Shown here piece after piece: positions 9,066-19,754 of a stretch of 64,000 bases of DNA. Numbering within the stretch: position 1 is the stretch's first letter; each line of letters begins with the position of its first letter. The translations under genes were made by a program, and so were the position numbers. The notes beneath the pieces were generated by a model. It was not told the origin of the DNA and ran no database searches. It saw nothing but the letters and a program-made list of their open reading frames with translations. The DNA is from Longitalea luteola (lineage in GTDB: Bacteria > Bacteroidota > Bacteroidia > Chitinophagales > Chitinophagaceae), in contig NZ_JAFIQX010000007.1 of the NCBI RefSeq assembly GCF_017356035.1, positions 186,001 to 250,000 of the forward strand. The letters run 5' to 3'.

Positions 9066-10733
9066 ATGCGTAAATATATTATTCTGTTTGTTTTATTTTC
9101 GACTTTTGCTGCCTGCAAAAAGAATTACCTTGACAAATATCCATTGGATGGTCCTTCCTCCTCTTCATTTATCACCAATGAAAAGGAATTGATCTTGGCC
9201 ATCAATGGATGTTATGCCTCCCTCACATTTCATCCAAGTGCGCACAACTGTCCCATGCCCGTGATCCTGGATCATGTTACCGATCTGGGGTTCGACCGCA
9301 ATAACGGAACGTTGCAGGAAGTGGGCAAAGGCAGTCATGATAGTAATAATGGACTTTTTGTGAACATCTGGAGCAGCTCTTATAGTGCCATTGCACGCTG
9401 TAATTTTTTATTGGAGAACATAGATAAAGTAAAAGACGTGGTAAACACCCAGTTATTCAACCGGGTTAAAGCAGAAGCCCGTTTTTTAAGGGCCTATAAT
9501 TACCATTACCTGGTTGAAATGTTTGGCGGCGTGCCATTGGTGACCACCACCCTGAAAATGACCGAAGCGCAGGTGCCCCGCAGCAGCAAGGAAGAGCTGG
9601 TGAACTTTATGATGACCGAGCTCGAAGAAGCAGCCACTGATCTTCCCACCAGTTATGCGGCCACGGAAAGCGGCAGGGCAACAAAAGGCGCTGCACTTGC
9701 CATCAAGGCAAGGATCGCCTTATACAATGAAAAATGGGAGCTAGCGGCGGATGCAGCAAAAAGAGTAATGGACCTGAACGCTTATGAATTACATGCCGAT
9801 TTCGGCGAGTTGTTCACCTATAAAGGACAAACATCCAAAGAGATCATCTTTGCGCTGCAATATTTAAAAGGGACCAAAACGCATAACATACCTTCGCAAT
9901 TCTTCTCCAGGATGGCCTCCGGCTTCAGCGGCCTGGTGCCCGGACAGTCATTGGTTGATTCCTATGAATGTACAGATGGCAGGTCAATAGACGTTTCGCC
10001 GCTTTTTGACCCCGCAAAGCCATTTGCGAACCGCGATCCCCGCCTCGGCTATACCATGGCATTGCCGGGAAGTGTTTTCCTGAATTTTTTATTTGAGACG
10101 CACAAAGACAGTGTGAGAACCTGGGACTATAATACCACGCCGGCAAGAAGGGTGAATAATACAGATGCTACCAATGCATTTGCCACTTTTACCGGGTATT
10201 GCTGGCGTAAATACACCGATCTTACTGACAGGATAGAACGCACCACTTCAGAATTGAACGTGATCAGCGTACGGTATGCAGAAGTTCTGCTCATTTATGC
10301 AGAAGCAAAAATAGAAGCCAACCAGATCGACAATACGGTTTACAGCGCTATCAATACGGTAAGACAACGACCCGGCGTGAACATGCCGGCGATCGCCAAT
10401 GGAAAAACCCGGGAACAGCTACGTTCTATTGTACGCAAGGAACGTAAATATGAATTGGCAGGCGAAGGATTCAGGTTGTTCGACATCCGCCGCTGGAAAA
10501 TTGCTGATCAGTTGATGAACGGAATTTTCTATGGCCGTATTCCCAAGGGATTGCTGGCAACTGCACCTAAAATAGACGACAACGGAACGCCTGATTACAG
10601 TGTAGTTCCGAACCGCGGCGAGATGCGGGTCGTTGAAACGAGGATATTCAAAGCTAACCGCGACTATTTATGGCCTATACCTAATATCGAAATTCTTACC
10701 AACACCAGCCTTGAGCAAAATCCAAATTATTAA
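9066..10733 (+). CDS. SusD/RagB outer-membrane glycan-binding lipoprotein
   Basis: The 555-residue product begins with a lipoprotein signal ([11 protein letters not shown], lipobox Cys near 18). TPR-like helices carry typical SusD motifs ([43 protein letters not shown]-like segment, [23 protein letters not shown]). It forms the lid over the SusC pore encoded 20 bp upstream and captures glycan at the cell surface. ATG 9066 is preferred over an in-frame TTG at 9057 because it gives a compact lipoprotein signal. The stop codon is 4 bp before the ATG of the next gene, indicating one operon. Confidence 0.94.
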   Translation: MRKYIILFVLFSTFAACKKNYLDKYPLDGPSSSSFITNEKELILAINGCYASLTFHPSAHNCPMPVILDHVTDLGFDRNNGTLQEVGKGSHDSNNGLFVNIWSSSYSAIARCNFLLENIDKVKDVVNTQLFNRVKAEARFLRAYNYHYLVEMFGGVPLVTTTLKMTEAQVPRSSKEELVNFMMTELEEAATDLPTSYAATESGRATKGAALAIKARIALYNEKWELAADAAKRVMDLNAYELHADFGELFTYKGQTSKEIIFALQYLKGTKTHNIPSQFFSRMASGFSGLVPGQSLVDSYECTDGRSIDVSPLFDPAKPFANRDPRLGYTMALPGSVFLNFLFETHKDSVRTWDYNTTPARRVNNTDATNAFATFTGYCWRKYTDLTDRIERTTSELNVISVRYAEVLLIYAEAKIEANQIDNTVYSAINTVRQRPGVNMPAIANGKTREQLRSIVRKERKYELAGEGFRLFDIRRWKIADQLMNGIFYGRIPKGLLATAPKIDDNGTPDYSVVPNRGEMRVVETRIFKANRDYLWPIPNIEILTNTSLEQNPNY

Positions 10734-10737
10734 TGTC

Positions 10738-12444
10738 ATGAAGACAACGTTCAAACGTGTATTGTACCTTTTATTTATTTTGATCGTTGGGCAAAGGCCG
10801 TCTTTTGCCCATCAGCACCCGCCAGTAGAAGCCGACGTGATCGTTTATGGAGGCACCTCTGCCGGCATAACAGCCGCCATCCAACTTTCGCGGGCAGGTA
10901 AATCCGTTATCCTCATCGAACCTTCCAAACGGATCGGGGGATTGACGACAGGCGGATTAGGCGCCACTGATATCGGTAATAAAGCTGCCATTGGCGGCAT
11001 AGCCAGGGAGTTTTACCGCAACATCCGCAAATACTATGACAACCCCGCCCATTGGAAATGGCAAACCCGCGCCGAATATTTCAAAAAAGAAAAAGAGGAA
11101 GACGCCATGTGGACCTTTGAGCCTTCAGCGGCGCTCAAAGTGTACCACGAGATGCTCGCTCCCGAAAAAGTAAAGCTCATATATGGTGAGCGGCTGAACA
11201 GGGCTGCCGGCGTGGTAAAGAAGAACCAGGCCATTGTAAGCATTCAAATGGAAAACGGCACTGTGTACAAGGGAAAAATGTTCATCGATGCTACCTATGA
11301 AGGCGATCTGATGGCGGCTGCAGGTGTGAGTTATACCTATGGCCGTGAATCGAATCAGCAATATAAGGAAACGCTGAATGGCGTACAGGCAAACAGGTTC
11401 AATATAACCCTGAAAGAGCATATCTCGAGAAATGCCCATTATCACAATTTTGTGAACGGCGTGGATCCCTATATTGTTAAAGGCGATAGGTCGAGTGGAC
11501 TGTTAACTGGCATCAATGCCGGCGGGCCTGGTATTGAAGGCGCTGCAGATAAGAAGATCCAGGCTTACTGCTTCCGGATGACACTCACCGATCATCCCGA
11601 TAACAGGATCCCTTTCGCCAAACCCGACAATTACAACGAACGCAACTATGAGCTGCTGTTCAGGAACTATGAGGCTGCACCCAATGGCGTTATTGAAGAC
11701 ATGTACAATTACGGCGACAAACTGGTGCCATGGATCAATAGCAAGATGCCGAACCGCAAAACGGATATCAACAACCAGAAAGGATTTTCTACTAATTTCA
11801 TCGGGCAGAATTATAATTACCCCGAGGGCTCCTACGAGGAAAGGGAAAAGATCATCCAGGCCCATCGACAATACCAGAAAGGTTTGATGTGGACCCTGGC
11901 CAATCATCCCCGTATTCCCGAAAAAGTAAGAAAAGTGGTATCCCAATGGGGAACCTGTAAAGATGAGTATGATAATAAAGATGGCTGGCAGGATCAGCTT
12001 TATATCCGGGAAGCCAGGCGAATGGTCAGTGATTATGTTATGACGCAATACCATTGCGAAGGCTTAACAGTAGCAGAAGATGCGGTAGGACTGGCTGCCT
12101 ATACCATGGATTCGCACAATGTGCAGCGATACGTTGATGCCAACGGCTATGTGCAAAATGAGGGCAATGTGGCGGCTCCTGTAGTTGCTCCTTTTCCGAT
12201 CAGTTACCGGTCGATCATTCCTAAAAAAAATGAATGCAGTAATCTGCTGGTGCCGGTGTGTTTGAGCGCGAGCCATATTGCTTTTGGCAGTATAAGAATG
12301 GAGCCTGTGTTTATGGTTTTAGGTCAGTCTGCCGCAATAGCCGCTTCACTGGCTATTGATTATAAGCTAGGTCTTCACGAACTGCCATATGAGCATTTAC
12401 ACAAACTCTTAATAGAAAACCAACAGCGCCTCGGCGAAGAATGA
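10738..12444 (+). CDS. Exported FAD-dependent oxidoreductase (FAD_oxidored family)
   Basis: The 568-residue protein has a signal peptide (about 1-22, ending QRPSFAHQ) and a dinucleotide-binding motif ([20 protein letters not shown], then [16 protein letters not shown]) characteristic of the FAD_oxidored family that is common in Bacteroidota glycan loci. The C-terminal part contains the second FAD-contact segment ([20 protein letters not shown]). The substrate is unknown; its position between SusD and a hexosaminidase suggests that it oxidises or otherwise processes a sugar released by the locus. The start is the ATG 4 bp after the susD stop; a longer in-frame extension upstream lies inside susD. 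Confidence 0.85.
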   Translation: MKTTFKRVLYLLFILIVGQRPSFAHQHPPVEADVIVYGGTSAGITAAIQLSRAGKSVILIEPSKRIGGLTTGGLGATDIGNKAAIGGIAREFYRNIRKYYDNPAHWKWQTRAEYFKKEKEEDAMWTFEPSAALKVYHEMLAPEKVKLIYGERLNRAAGVVKKNQAIVSIQMENGTVYKGKMFIDATYEGDLMAAAGVSYTYGRESNQQYKETLNGVQANRFNITLKEHISRNAHYHNFVNGVDPYIVKGDRSSGLLTGINAGGPGIEGAADKKIQAYCFRMTLTDHPDNRIPFAKPDNYNERNYELLFRNYEAAPNGVIEDMYNYGDKLVPWINSKMPNRKTDINNQKGFSTNFIGQNYNYPEGSYEEREKIIQAHRQYQKGLMWTLANHPRIPEKVRKVVSQWGTCKDEYDNKDGWQDQLYIREARRMVSDYVMTQYHCEGLTVAEDAVGLAAYTMDSHNVQRYVDANGYVQNEGNVAAPVVAPFPISYRSIIPKKNECSNLLVPVCLSASHIAFGSIRMEPVFMVLGQSAAIAASLAIDYKLGLHELPYEHLHKLLIENQQRLGEE

Positions 12445-12600
12445 TCTCTCGATTTTCGATTTCGAGATTTTGAGATTGCGGGATTTCTCGATTTCGAGAT
12501 TTTGAGATTTCGAGATTTCTAGATTTCGAGATTTCGAGATTTCTCGGGAAGTTCGATATTGAAGAAATCAGAAATCATAAATCCTAAAATCAGCAATTGT
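12445..12600 (+). repeat. Word island (gatttcgagatttc) before the GH20 gene
   Basis: About ten degenerate copies of a gatttcgagattt/gattttgagattt word occupy roughly 105 bp directly after the oxidoreductase stop. They end with reverse-complement copies (gaaatcagaaatcataaatcc), so the whole island can fold back on itself. The word is closely related to the island at 2109-2188. Confidence 0.75.
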
Positions 12601-12618
12601 ATTAAACGTGTTTTAAAT

Positions 12619-14256
12619 ATGAAGAGAAACATTGTTTTATTTTTCCTTGCAATCACCTCACGAATAGGAGTGGCTCAGGACATCAATATCATTCCGCAGC
12701 CATCTTCGGTTCAGCAAAAACAGGGACGTTTTATTATCAAAAGAACTACACCCATTGTTGCAAAAAGCCCCGAAGAAATCAGATCGGGTAAATACTTAAA
12801 TGCCTATCTGAATAAGTATTTTGGTTTTTCACTTCCCATAAAAACATCCGGATCAGCAGGTATTATTATAAAGGCAAACAAAGACGCCGCTGACAGTTAT
12901 GTCCTGGAGGTAGACCCGAAAAGCATAAAAGTACTGGGCGGTAATGCGACAGGCGCTTTTTATGGTATTCAAACAGTTTTACAGTTGCTGCCGCTTGAAA
13001 AGAACGGTGAATTGTCAATCCCGGCTGTATCAATAACCGATACACCGGTTAATAAATATAGGGGATTGATGCTGGACGTTGGCCGTCACTTCTTCCCTGT
13101 AGCAGACGTAAAAAGGTATATTGACTTACTTGCCCTGCATAAAATGAATTATTTCCATTGGCACCTTACTGAAGACCAGGGATGGCGCATCGAAATTAAA
13201 AAGTATCCGAAATTAACTTCAGTAGGCGCATGGAGGAACGGAACGATCATTGGTAATAATCCAGGCACCGGAAACACGAATACGCGCTACGGCGGATATT
13301 ATACCCAGGAAGAGGTGAAGGACGTTGTTAAATATGCCGCGGACCGGTATATCACTGTTATTCCCGAGATTGAAATGCCCGGACACAGCAGCGCTGCTAT
13401 TGCATCTTATCCTTACCTGAGCTGTTTTCCCGACAAACCGACGATTGACTATGTGCATAAAAAAAGCGTTTGGTCGGGCGACAGTACCGGCAAACAGGTC
13501 ATTCAGGCATGGGGGATCTATAAAGACGTTTTTTGCGCCGGAAAAGAAACGACATTTCAATTTTTGACGGATGTTTTAGACGAGGTGATGTCGCTGTTCC
13601 CTGCGAAGATCATCCATATCGGCGGAGATGAATGTCCGAAATCGAATTGGGAGGCTTGTCCCAACTGCCAGAAAAGGATCGCTGAGCTGGGTTTTAAAAC
13701 CGATAGCAGCCATAAAGCAGAGCACTACCTGCAAAGTTATTTTGTTAAACGCATAGAACAGTATCTGAATGGTAAGGGAAGAAAACTGCTGGGCTGGGAC
13801 GAGATCCTGGAGGGCGGTCTGGCGCCCAATGCATGGGTAATGAGCTGGCGTGGTGAGAAAGGCGGCATTGAAGCAGCGCGGTCGGCCCATAATGTTGTAA
13901 TGACACCTAATACCTATGCTTATTTTGATCATCAGCAGGCAGAGAAGGAAGATTCGGTTACAATAACCAAGAACCGCAAGCATTTACCGATCGAAAAAGT
14001 GTATGGTTGGAATGTATATCCGGATTCCCTGCAGCAGGAATACAGGAAATATGTGCAGGGTGGACAGGCCAATCTTTGGACTGAGTATGTCACTAATCCC
14101 GGCAAAGCCGAATACATGTTATTACCGCGGCTGGCCGCCTTGTGCGAATCGTTATGGACAGCCCCGGCCAAGAAACAGTGGAGTGACTTTAACACAAGAT
14201 TGCAGGTGCAAAAGAAGCGCTACAGCTTGTGGGGGTATAACTATTATGGGAAATAA
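12619..14256 (+). CDS. Secreted beta-N-acetylhexosaminidase, GH20
   Basis: The 545-residue protein has a signal peptide (about 1-20, ITSRIGVAQ), an N-terminal GH20b domain (about 21-145) and a TIM-barrel catalytic domain (LMLDVGRHFFPVADVKRYID, FHWHLTEDQGWRIEIKKYP, catalytic Asp-Glu pair near 337-338 in HIGGDECPKSNWE). GH20 enzymes release terminal GlcNAc or GalNAc by substrate-assisted catalysis. I chose ATG 12619 rather than an upstream in-frame start because only this one gives a signal peptide; the extension derives from the repeat island. It closes the SusCD operon and points to a glycan with N-acetylhexosamine ends. Confidence 0.95.
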   Translation: MKRNIVLFFLAITSRIGVAQDINIIPQPSSVQQKQGRFIIKRTTPIVAKSPEEIRSGKYLNAYLNKYFGFSLPIKTSGSAGIIIKANKDAADSYVLEVDPKSIKVLGGNATGAFYGIQTVLQLLPLEKNGELSIPAVSITDTPVNKYRGLMLDVGRHFFPVADVKRYIDLLALHKMNYFHWHLTEDQGWRIEIKKYPKLTSVGAWRNGTIIGNNPGTGNTNTRYGGYYTQEEVKDVVKYAADRYITVIPEIEMPGHSSAAIASYPYLSCFPDKPTIDYVHKKSVWSGDSTGKQVIQAWGIYKDVFCAGKETTFQFLTDVLDEVMSLFPAKIIHIGGDECPKSNWEACPNCQKRIAELGFKTDSSHKAEHYLQSYFVKRIEQYLNGKGRKLLGWDEILEGGLAPNAWVMSWRGEKGGIEAARSAHNVVMTPNTYAYFDHQQAEKEDSVTITKNRKHLPIEKVYGWNVYPDSLQQEYRKYVQGGQANLWTEYVTNPGKAEYMLLPRLAALCESLWTAPAKKQWSDFNTRLQVQKKRYSLWGYNYYGK

Positions 14257-14860
14257 TAAATTCCAGGAACCAAATCTCAAGAACCAAATAATAAATACCA
14301 AAAATCAAACTTTGACATTTGAGTTTTGCAAATTATTTGGTTGTTTTGAGATTTGAGATTTTATTTGGTTCTTGTGATTTGCGATTTGAGATTTATTTGG
14401 TTCTTGGATCTTGTGATTTGAGATTTTTATTTGGTTCTTGTGATTTACGATTTGAGATTTATTTGGTTCTTGGATCTTGTAATTTGAGATTTTTATTTGG
14501 TTCTTGTGATTTGCGATTTGAGATTTATTTGGTTCTTGGATCTTGTGATTTGAGATTTTTATTTGGTTCTTGTGATTTGCGATTTGAGATTTATTTGGTT
14601 CTTGGATCTTGCGATTTGAGATTTATTTGGTTCTTGGATCTTGTAATTTGAGATTTTTATTTGGTTCTTGTGATTTGCGATTTGAGATTTATTTGGTTCT
14701 TGGATCTTGCGATTTGAGATTTATTTGGTTCTTGAATCTTGTGATTTGAGATTTTTATTTGGTTCTTGGATCTTGTAATTTGAGATTTTTATTTGGTTCT
14801 TGGATCTTGTGATTTGAGATTTTTATTTGGTTCTTGTGATTTGCGATTTTTTGAAAATAC
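14251..14860 (+). repeat. 600-bp array of a tttggttcttg word, with 66-bp higher-order period
   Basis: I count fifteen copies of tatttggttcttg between 14362 and 14824, spaced mostly alternately 32 and 34 bp, so that a pair makes 66 bp. The two forms differ in the spacer (tgtgatttgcgatttgag versus gatcttgtgatttgagattt). The left edge (14251-14300) carries inverted copies (aggaaccaaat, agaaccaaataata) and repeats the stop region aaataataaattcca of the GH20 gene once more as aaataataaatacca. The array ends 7 bp before the cstA ATG. The same word forms 47577-47824. There are no unique spacers and no dyad direct-repeat units, so it is not a CRISPR. Confidence 0.9.
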
Positions 14861-14866
14861 ATACAA

Positions 14867-16708
14867 ATGGATTTTTTGAACGGAGCCAACGCCCTGACGT
14901 TGGTATTTGGTGCCCTGTTGATCTTTGCGATTGCATACCGGTTCTACGGCATCTTTATGGCCAATAAGGTGCTGCGGCTGAATAACAAAAATGTAACCCC
15001 CGCCGTAGAATTTGCCGATGGTAAAGACTATGTAGCTACTAACAAAAATGTACTCTTCGGCCATCACTTTGCTGCGATTGCCGCTGCGGGCCCGCTGGTT
15101 GGGCCTGTATTAGCCGCACAGTTTGGTTATCTGCCCGGCACATTGTGGATCCTGATCGGCTGCGTGCTGGCCGGCGGCGTTCACGACATGGTGGTCCTTT
15201 TTGCCTCTGTACGTCACAAAGGCCAGAGCCTGGCAACTATTGCCGGTAAGGAAATAGGAAAAGGTACAGGCGTGATCGCCGGTTTTGCCGTGCTCTTCAT
15301 TTTGATCCTTACCCTGGCCGGTCTGTCATTGGCATGCATCAGCGCTATGCATGAAGCCTCCTGGTCGTTGTTTACGGTAATTGCAACGATGCCCATTGCA
15401 ATTATAATGGGGTTGCTCATGCGTTACCGGAAGAACAGTGTAACATTTGCCAGCATCCTGGGTGGTATCCTGCTTATTGCAAGTATCATCGGAGGTCATG
15501 AACTGATGCAGATCAAAGAGATCAATAATATCTTTCACTGGAAAGTTGAGACCATTTCAATTGCCATTACTGCCTACGGATTTTTAGCTTCTATATTACC
15601 TGTGTGGTTACTCCTGGTGCCGAGGGACTATTTATCTACCTATCTGAAAATAGGAACGATCATAATGCTGGCCGTTGGCGTAATATTCGTTCATCCGACT
15701 ATTCAAATGCCTGCCGTTACCAGCTTTGTAAGTGGCGGCGGACCCGTGATAGGAGGTCCTGTATTACCTTTTATCTTTATTGTTATAGCCTGTGGTGCCA
15801 TCTCCGGCTTTCATGCAGTGATAGCAACAGGTACCACCCCCAAAATGCTGTCGAACGAAAGAGAAATACTTTTTGTAGGTTATGGCGCCATGCTGGTGGA
15901 AGGTTTTGTTGCTTTAATGGCTCTGATAGCTGCCTGCACACTGGTTCCCGGCGACTATTTTGCCATCAACACGCCTAAAGAAATGCAGGCTGCTTTCCTA
16001 AGCCAGCATCCGGGTTTGCATGCGGTGGACCTGGATTATTTCAGCGAGAAAATAGGCGTAGACCTCAGGGGCAGGACAGGAGGAGCCGTTTCGCTGGCGG
16101 TGGGTATGGCGCATATCTTTAATAAAATACCATTTATGAAAGATGTTATGGCCTACTGGTACAATTTTGCCATCATGTTCGAAGCTGTATTCATACTTAC
16201 GGCAATAGACGCCGGCACCAGGGTGGGCAGATTTTTTTTACAGGAAATGCTGGGCAACGTGATCCCAAAATTCAATGATAAGAACTGGATGCCGGGTATC
16301 GTGATCAGCAGTTTGCTGTTTACATTCTCCTGGGGCTACCTGGTATATACCGGCAATGTAAGTAGCATCTGGCCCCTGTTTGGCATCAGCAACCAGCTGC
16401 TGGCGGCCTGCGGGCTTATAGTTTGCACCACGATGCTCATCAGGATGAACAGGAAAAAATATGCGTTATATGCGGCAATACCCGGCGTTTTTATGGCCCT
16501 GATCACTTTCTGGGCAGGTTATGAACAGATCAGGAATGTATATCTGCCAAAGCAGCAATACCTGCTGGCTACGCTTGCACTGCTGGCGATGCTGCTTATG
16601 TTGATCGTATTCATCAATACATTTAAAAGATGGCACCGGTTATTGCATATGAAGGCTGATCAGCTCGACTATTATGGTGATAAAGTAAAAGAGCTGGTGC
16701 CCAGGTAA
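14867..16708 (+). CDS. cstA: Carbon starvation protein CstA (peptide/pyruvate transporter)
   Basis: The 613-residue protein is hydrophobic throughout with around 16 predicted membrane helices. It shows family signatures ATNKNVLFGHHFAAIAAAGP near 56-75, GHHF and PLVGPVLAAQFGYLPG, GVHDMV near 103, and the conserved IATGTTPKMLSNE near 316. CstA proteins are inner-membrane carriers induced on carbon starvation and transport peptides or pyruvate. It stands alone between the long repeat array and a strong bidirectional terminator. The long array immediately upstream must hold or displace its promoter. Confidence 0.95.
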   Translation: MDFLNGANALTLVFGALLIFAIAYRFYGIFMANKVLRLNNKNVTPAVEFADGKDYVATNKNVLFGHHFAAIAAAGPLVGPVLAAQFGYLPGTLWILIGCVLAGGVHDMVVLFASVRHKGQSLATIAGKEIGKGTGVIAGFAVLFILILTLAGLSLACISAMHEASWSLFTVIATMPIAIIMGLLMRYRKNSVTFASILGGILLIASIIGGHELMQIKEINNIFHWKVETISIAITAYGFLASILPVWLLLVPRDYLSTYLKIGTIIMLAVGVIFVHPTIQMPAVTSFVSGGGPVIGGPVLPFIFIVIACGAISGFHAVIATGTTPKMLSNEREILFVGYGAMLVEGFVALMALIAACTLVPGDYFAINTPKEMQAAFLSQHPGLHAVDLDYFSEKIGVDLRGRTGGAVSLAVGMAHIFNKIPFMKDVMAYWYNFAIMFEAVFILTAIDAGTRVGRFFLQEMLGNVIPKFNDKNWMPGIVISSLLFTFSWGYLVYTGNVSSIWPLFGISNQLLAACGLIVCTTMLIRMNRKKYALYAAIPGVFMALITFWAGYEQIRNVYLPKQQYLLATLALLAMLLMLIVFINTFKRWHRLLHMKADQLDYYGDKVKELVPR

Positions 16709-16735
16709 CTAATGCTTCATAGCTAATGTAAAAAG

Positions 16736-16778
16736 GCAAACAAAAAAGGATTGCACACCGCAATCCTTTTTTGTTTGC
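16736..16778. terminator. Bidirectional rho-independent terminator
   Basis: Two perfect 19-bp arms (gcaaacaaaaaaggattgc and its complement) flank a 5-base loop. A-rich and T-rich runs on both sides suit termination of both cstA and the convergent SBBP-repeat gene. Confidence 0.9.
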
Positions 16779-16796
16779 TTCATCCTGTGAAAATTC

Positions 16797-19754
16797 CTAT
16801 CGCCTGATGAGTTTGATCATGAATTTTTCCTTTCCCTGTACAATTTCTGCGTAATAAAGACCCGGCCTGAAATGATGCCCGGTTTGCAGGGTGCCACTGC
16901 TGCCGAGGCCCGTTCTCTTTTCTATCAGTCTGCCCATGGCATCTGTGATGGTAATAGTTACCGGCTGACCGCTGCCATGCCATTGCAGGTTAACGAATTC
17001 AGTGAACGAGTTCGGGAATGCTTTTGCATGAAGTGTAACAGCACCTCGTTCCGCTACAACCGGTGTTTGCGGTTCAGGACCGGTCGACGATCTGGCTACG
17101 ACAGTTGTTTGTTTGTATTTGATGGTGGCATAATCGAAATCGGTTCCGTTACCCACGCTGCGTCCTGTTATATACACATTGGCGTTATCGTCCACCGCAA
17201 TTGCAGTTGCTATATCACGGTCATTACCGGGGCCATTATACCTGATCACCCATTGCTGTACGCCTGTTGCATCGTATTTAACGGTGGCGTAGTCTGCCGA
17301 AGTTCCGATGCCTTCGCTTTGCCCGGTAACATAAACATTCCCGGCAGTATCCAGTGTCAGGGCATTGGCTGCATCAATATCGTTAGCCGGGCCGTTGTAC
17401 CTGGCCGCCCACTGTTGTACGCCGGCTGTATTGTATTTGATCGTGGCATAGTCTGCACCTGTTCCGCTGCCCGCGCTTTGCCCGGTAACATATACGTTGC
17501 CCAGGGAATCAACTGCCAGGTCATTGGCAATATCCTCGCCATTGCCCGGGCCATTGTACAGGGCTACCCATTGTTGCAAACCTGCTGTATTGTATTTAAT
17601 GGTCGTATAATCGTTTGATCCGAAGGCAAAGCTGAAACCGGTAACGTATACATTGCCCAAAGCATCCAGCGCCAGGGCATGGGCTGCATCTATGGAATTA
17701 CCCGGGCCGTTGAACCTGGCCACCCAAAGTTCGTTCCCATTGGCGTCATACTTAATCGTGATATAGTCACTGTTGCTTCCGGTGCTGTCACTTGCGCCCG
17801 TTACATATACATTGCCCAGCTTGTCTACGGCAATGTCAACTGCGATATCATTTCTGTTATTGGGGTTGTTATATCTTGCCACCCACAACATATTTCCATC
17901 ACAGTCGTACTTGATGGTGGCATAGTCAGAATTGGTTCCCACGCCTATTGATTCGCCAGTTACATATACATTACCTTTTTCATCTACGGCAATTGCCATT
18001 GCTCCGTCGTGGCTGTTGGCCGGTCCGTTATACCTTCTCACCCATTGTGTGTTTCCATCCTCATCGTATTTAATCGTGGTGTAGTCGCCAAAACCGTTGC
18101 TGGCGGCGCTGGCGCCAGTTATATATACATTGCCTTTGCGGTCCAGTACCAGATCTTCAGCCTGATCGACATCAATATTAAAGATGGTGCGTGGACCAGG
18201 ACCCGTGAATGTTTTCTTCCAGATCCGGTCACCGAACTTATCGTACTTATAAGTGGTATAATCTATACCGAATCTGATCTTGGTCATGCCGCCTGTTACG
18301 TGCACATTACCATCGTCATCCACTGCAATAGCGGTTGGCATATCCGGACCTCCGCCGCCAGGGCCATTATACCGTTGTACCCATTGTTGCACCCCATTGG
18401 CATTGTATTTAAGCGTGATGAAGTCTGATCTGAACCTGCTGCTACCTGTAATATACACATTGCCATTTTTATCTACGCCTATGGCTGCCGTAGTGGCAAA
18501 AGGCGTTGCCACTTCAGCGCCGTTGTAGAATGCCATCCATTGCTGGATGCCATTCGTATTGTACTTGATGGTGATATAGTTCCTTGCATTGTTGACCATC
18601 ATTAATCCGGTTATGTACACATTGCCAGCTTTGTCCAATGCGAGGTCGTTGATCTCTACTTCGCCATTGACCTGCGGACTGCTACCGGTTATGGCCCACT
18701 GCTGCAAACCTGCTGCATTGTATTTAATGGTAACAAACTCCCAGAAGAAGGTTTCATCCGGAGCACCGCCCTCGCCGGTTACAAATACATTGCCTGAGGA
18801 ATCCACCGCGATTGCCCTTGCCTGATCAAAAGATTCGCCGTTATAAATGGCTGCCCATTGCTGCACACCAGCTGTGTTGTATTTGATGGTCGCAATGTCG
18901 GCCGGGTTACCATCTTCATCTATTACAACAGAAATAAAACCCGTGACATACACATTGCTCGACGCATCTACTGCCAGCGCACTGGCCCTGTCTCTATCAT
19001 TCACAGGCCCGTTATATCTTTGCACCCACTCTTCATTACCATCGTCGTCGTATTTGATAGTGGTATAATCGTTGTCGGTGCCGCTCCCGGTGCTCCAGCC
19101 CGTTACATATACATTGCAATCGTCATCAAGACCAATGGCCGTTGCCTGGTCCACGCCATTACCGGGACCGTTATACCTTCTTATCCATTCAACATCACCG
19201 TCATCGTCGTATTTAATAGTGGTATAGTCACGGTTTGTTCCGCTGCCGGTGCTCCATCCGGTTACATATACATTGCCCTTTCGGTCTACGGCAATGGCGG
19301 TAGCCTCGTCTGTGCCGTTCCCCGGGCCATTATACCTTTTGACCCATTTTTTATCGCCGTCATCATTGTATTTAACGGTTACAAAATCCCTTCCGGTTCC
19401 ACTACCAGTGCTCCATCCTGTTACATAAACATTGCATTTGTCATCCACAGTTATGGCAACTGCTGCATCTAAGCTGTTGCCGGGCCCGTTATACCGCCTT
19501 TCCCATTTTAAATCGCCATCATCGTTATACTTGACCGTAGTGAAGTCAGCGTTGGTTCCTTTGCCATCGCTTCTTCCTGTTACATACACATTACCCTTCT
19601 GATCTACAGCCAGGTCGTTAGGCACATCATCGGCATTAGGTTCTCCATTTTGCCGCTGAACCCATTTTTCGGTAACCTGGGCAAAACAGATCGCCGACAT
19701 TAAAAGAAGAGAAAGCAACAACAAGAACTTTCCGGAAAGTAGCATGTTCCTCAT
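16797..19754 (-). CDS. Secreted 16-repeat SBBP beta-propeller protein with T9SS sorting domain
   Basis: The 985-residue protein has a signal peptide (about 1-25, LLMSAICFAQ), then sixteen repeats of about 52 residues with consensus W..RYNGPGN..D.A.AIAVD..GNVYVTG.S.G.GT..DY.TIKYD..G (SBBP repeats, which build beta-propellers), and a C-terminal type A secretion domain (about 905-985; AFPNSFTEFVNLQWHG, GRLIEKRTGL, GLYYAEIVQGKEKFMIKLIRR). The protein should pass through the type IX system and be anchored or released at the surface; its ligand is unknown. Repeats 2-4 and 11-16 are most alike, which suggests recent internal duplication. ATG 19754 is preferred to a TTG 24 bp upstream. Confidence 0.9.
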   Translation of the reverse strand: MRNMLLSGKFLLLLSLLLMSAICFAQVTEKWVQRQNGEPNADDVPNDLAVDQKGNVYVTGRSDGKGTNADFTTVKYNDDGDLKWERRYNGPGNSLDAAVAITVDDKCNVYVTGWSTGSGTGRDFVTVKYNDDGDKKWVKRYNGPGNGTDEATAIAVDRKGNVYVTGWSTGSGTNRDYTTIKYDDDGDVEWIRRYNGPGNGVDQATAIGLDDDCNVYVTGWSTGSGTDNDYTTIKYDDDGNEEWVQRYNGPVNDRDRASALAVDASSNVYVTGFISVVIDEDGNPADIATIKYNTAGVQQWAAIYNGESFDQARAIAVDSSGNVFVTGEGGAPDETFFWEFVTIKYNAAGLQQWAITGSSPQVNGEVEINDLALDKAGNVYITGLMMVNNARNYITIKYNTNGIQQWMAFYNGAEVATPFATTAAIGVDKNGNVYITGSSRFRSDFITLKYNANGVQQWVQRYNGPGGGGPDMPTAIAVDDDGNVHVTGGMTKIRFGIDYTTYKYDKFGDRIWKKTFTGPGPRTIFNIDVDQAEDLVLDRKGNVYITGASAASNGFGDYTTIKYDEDGNTQWVRRYNGPANSHDGAMAIAVDEKGNVYVTGESIGVGTNSDYATIKYDCDGNMLWVARYNNPNNRNDIAVDIAVDKLGNVYVTGASDSTGSNSDYITIKYDANGNELWVARFNGPGNSIDAAHALALDALGNVYVTGFSFAFGSNDYTTIKYNTAGLQQWVALYNGPGNGEDIANDLAVDSLGNVYVTGQSAGSGTGADYATIKYNTAGVQQWAARYNGPANDIDAANALTLDTAGNVYVTGQSEGIGTSADYATVKYDATGVQQWVIRYNGPGNDRDIATAIAVDDNANVYITGRSVGNGTDFDYATIKYKQTTVVARSSTGPEPQTPVVAERGAVTLHAKAFPNSFTEFVNLQWHGSGQPVTITITDAMGRLIEKRTGLGSSGTLQTGHHFRPGLYYAEIVQGKEKFMIKLIRR

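Noticed and set aside
10633-10737. Upstream extension of the FAD oxidoreductase
   Set aside because: The extra 35 residues lie inside susD and lack a signal sequence; the ATG at 10738 gives a good signal peptide.
14319-14651. Open frame encoding repeated FGSCDLRFEIYLVLGSCDLRF
   Set aside because: It exists only because the 66-bp repeat unit is divisible by three. The peptide is a translation of the repeat array with no start signal or family match.
14251-14860. CRISPR array
   Set aside because: Units are separated by 32/34-bp degenerate copies of themselves, with no unique spacers, no palindromic direct repeat and no cas genes.
18858-19472. Plus-strand ORF of 204 codons opposite the SBBP gene
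   Set aside because: It is a shadow of the SBBP repeats; its repeated IYIAIVI and IIPSYPF segments mirror the antisense of the GNVYVTG and RYNGPGN motifs.
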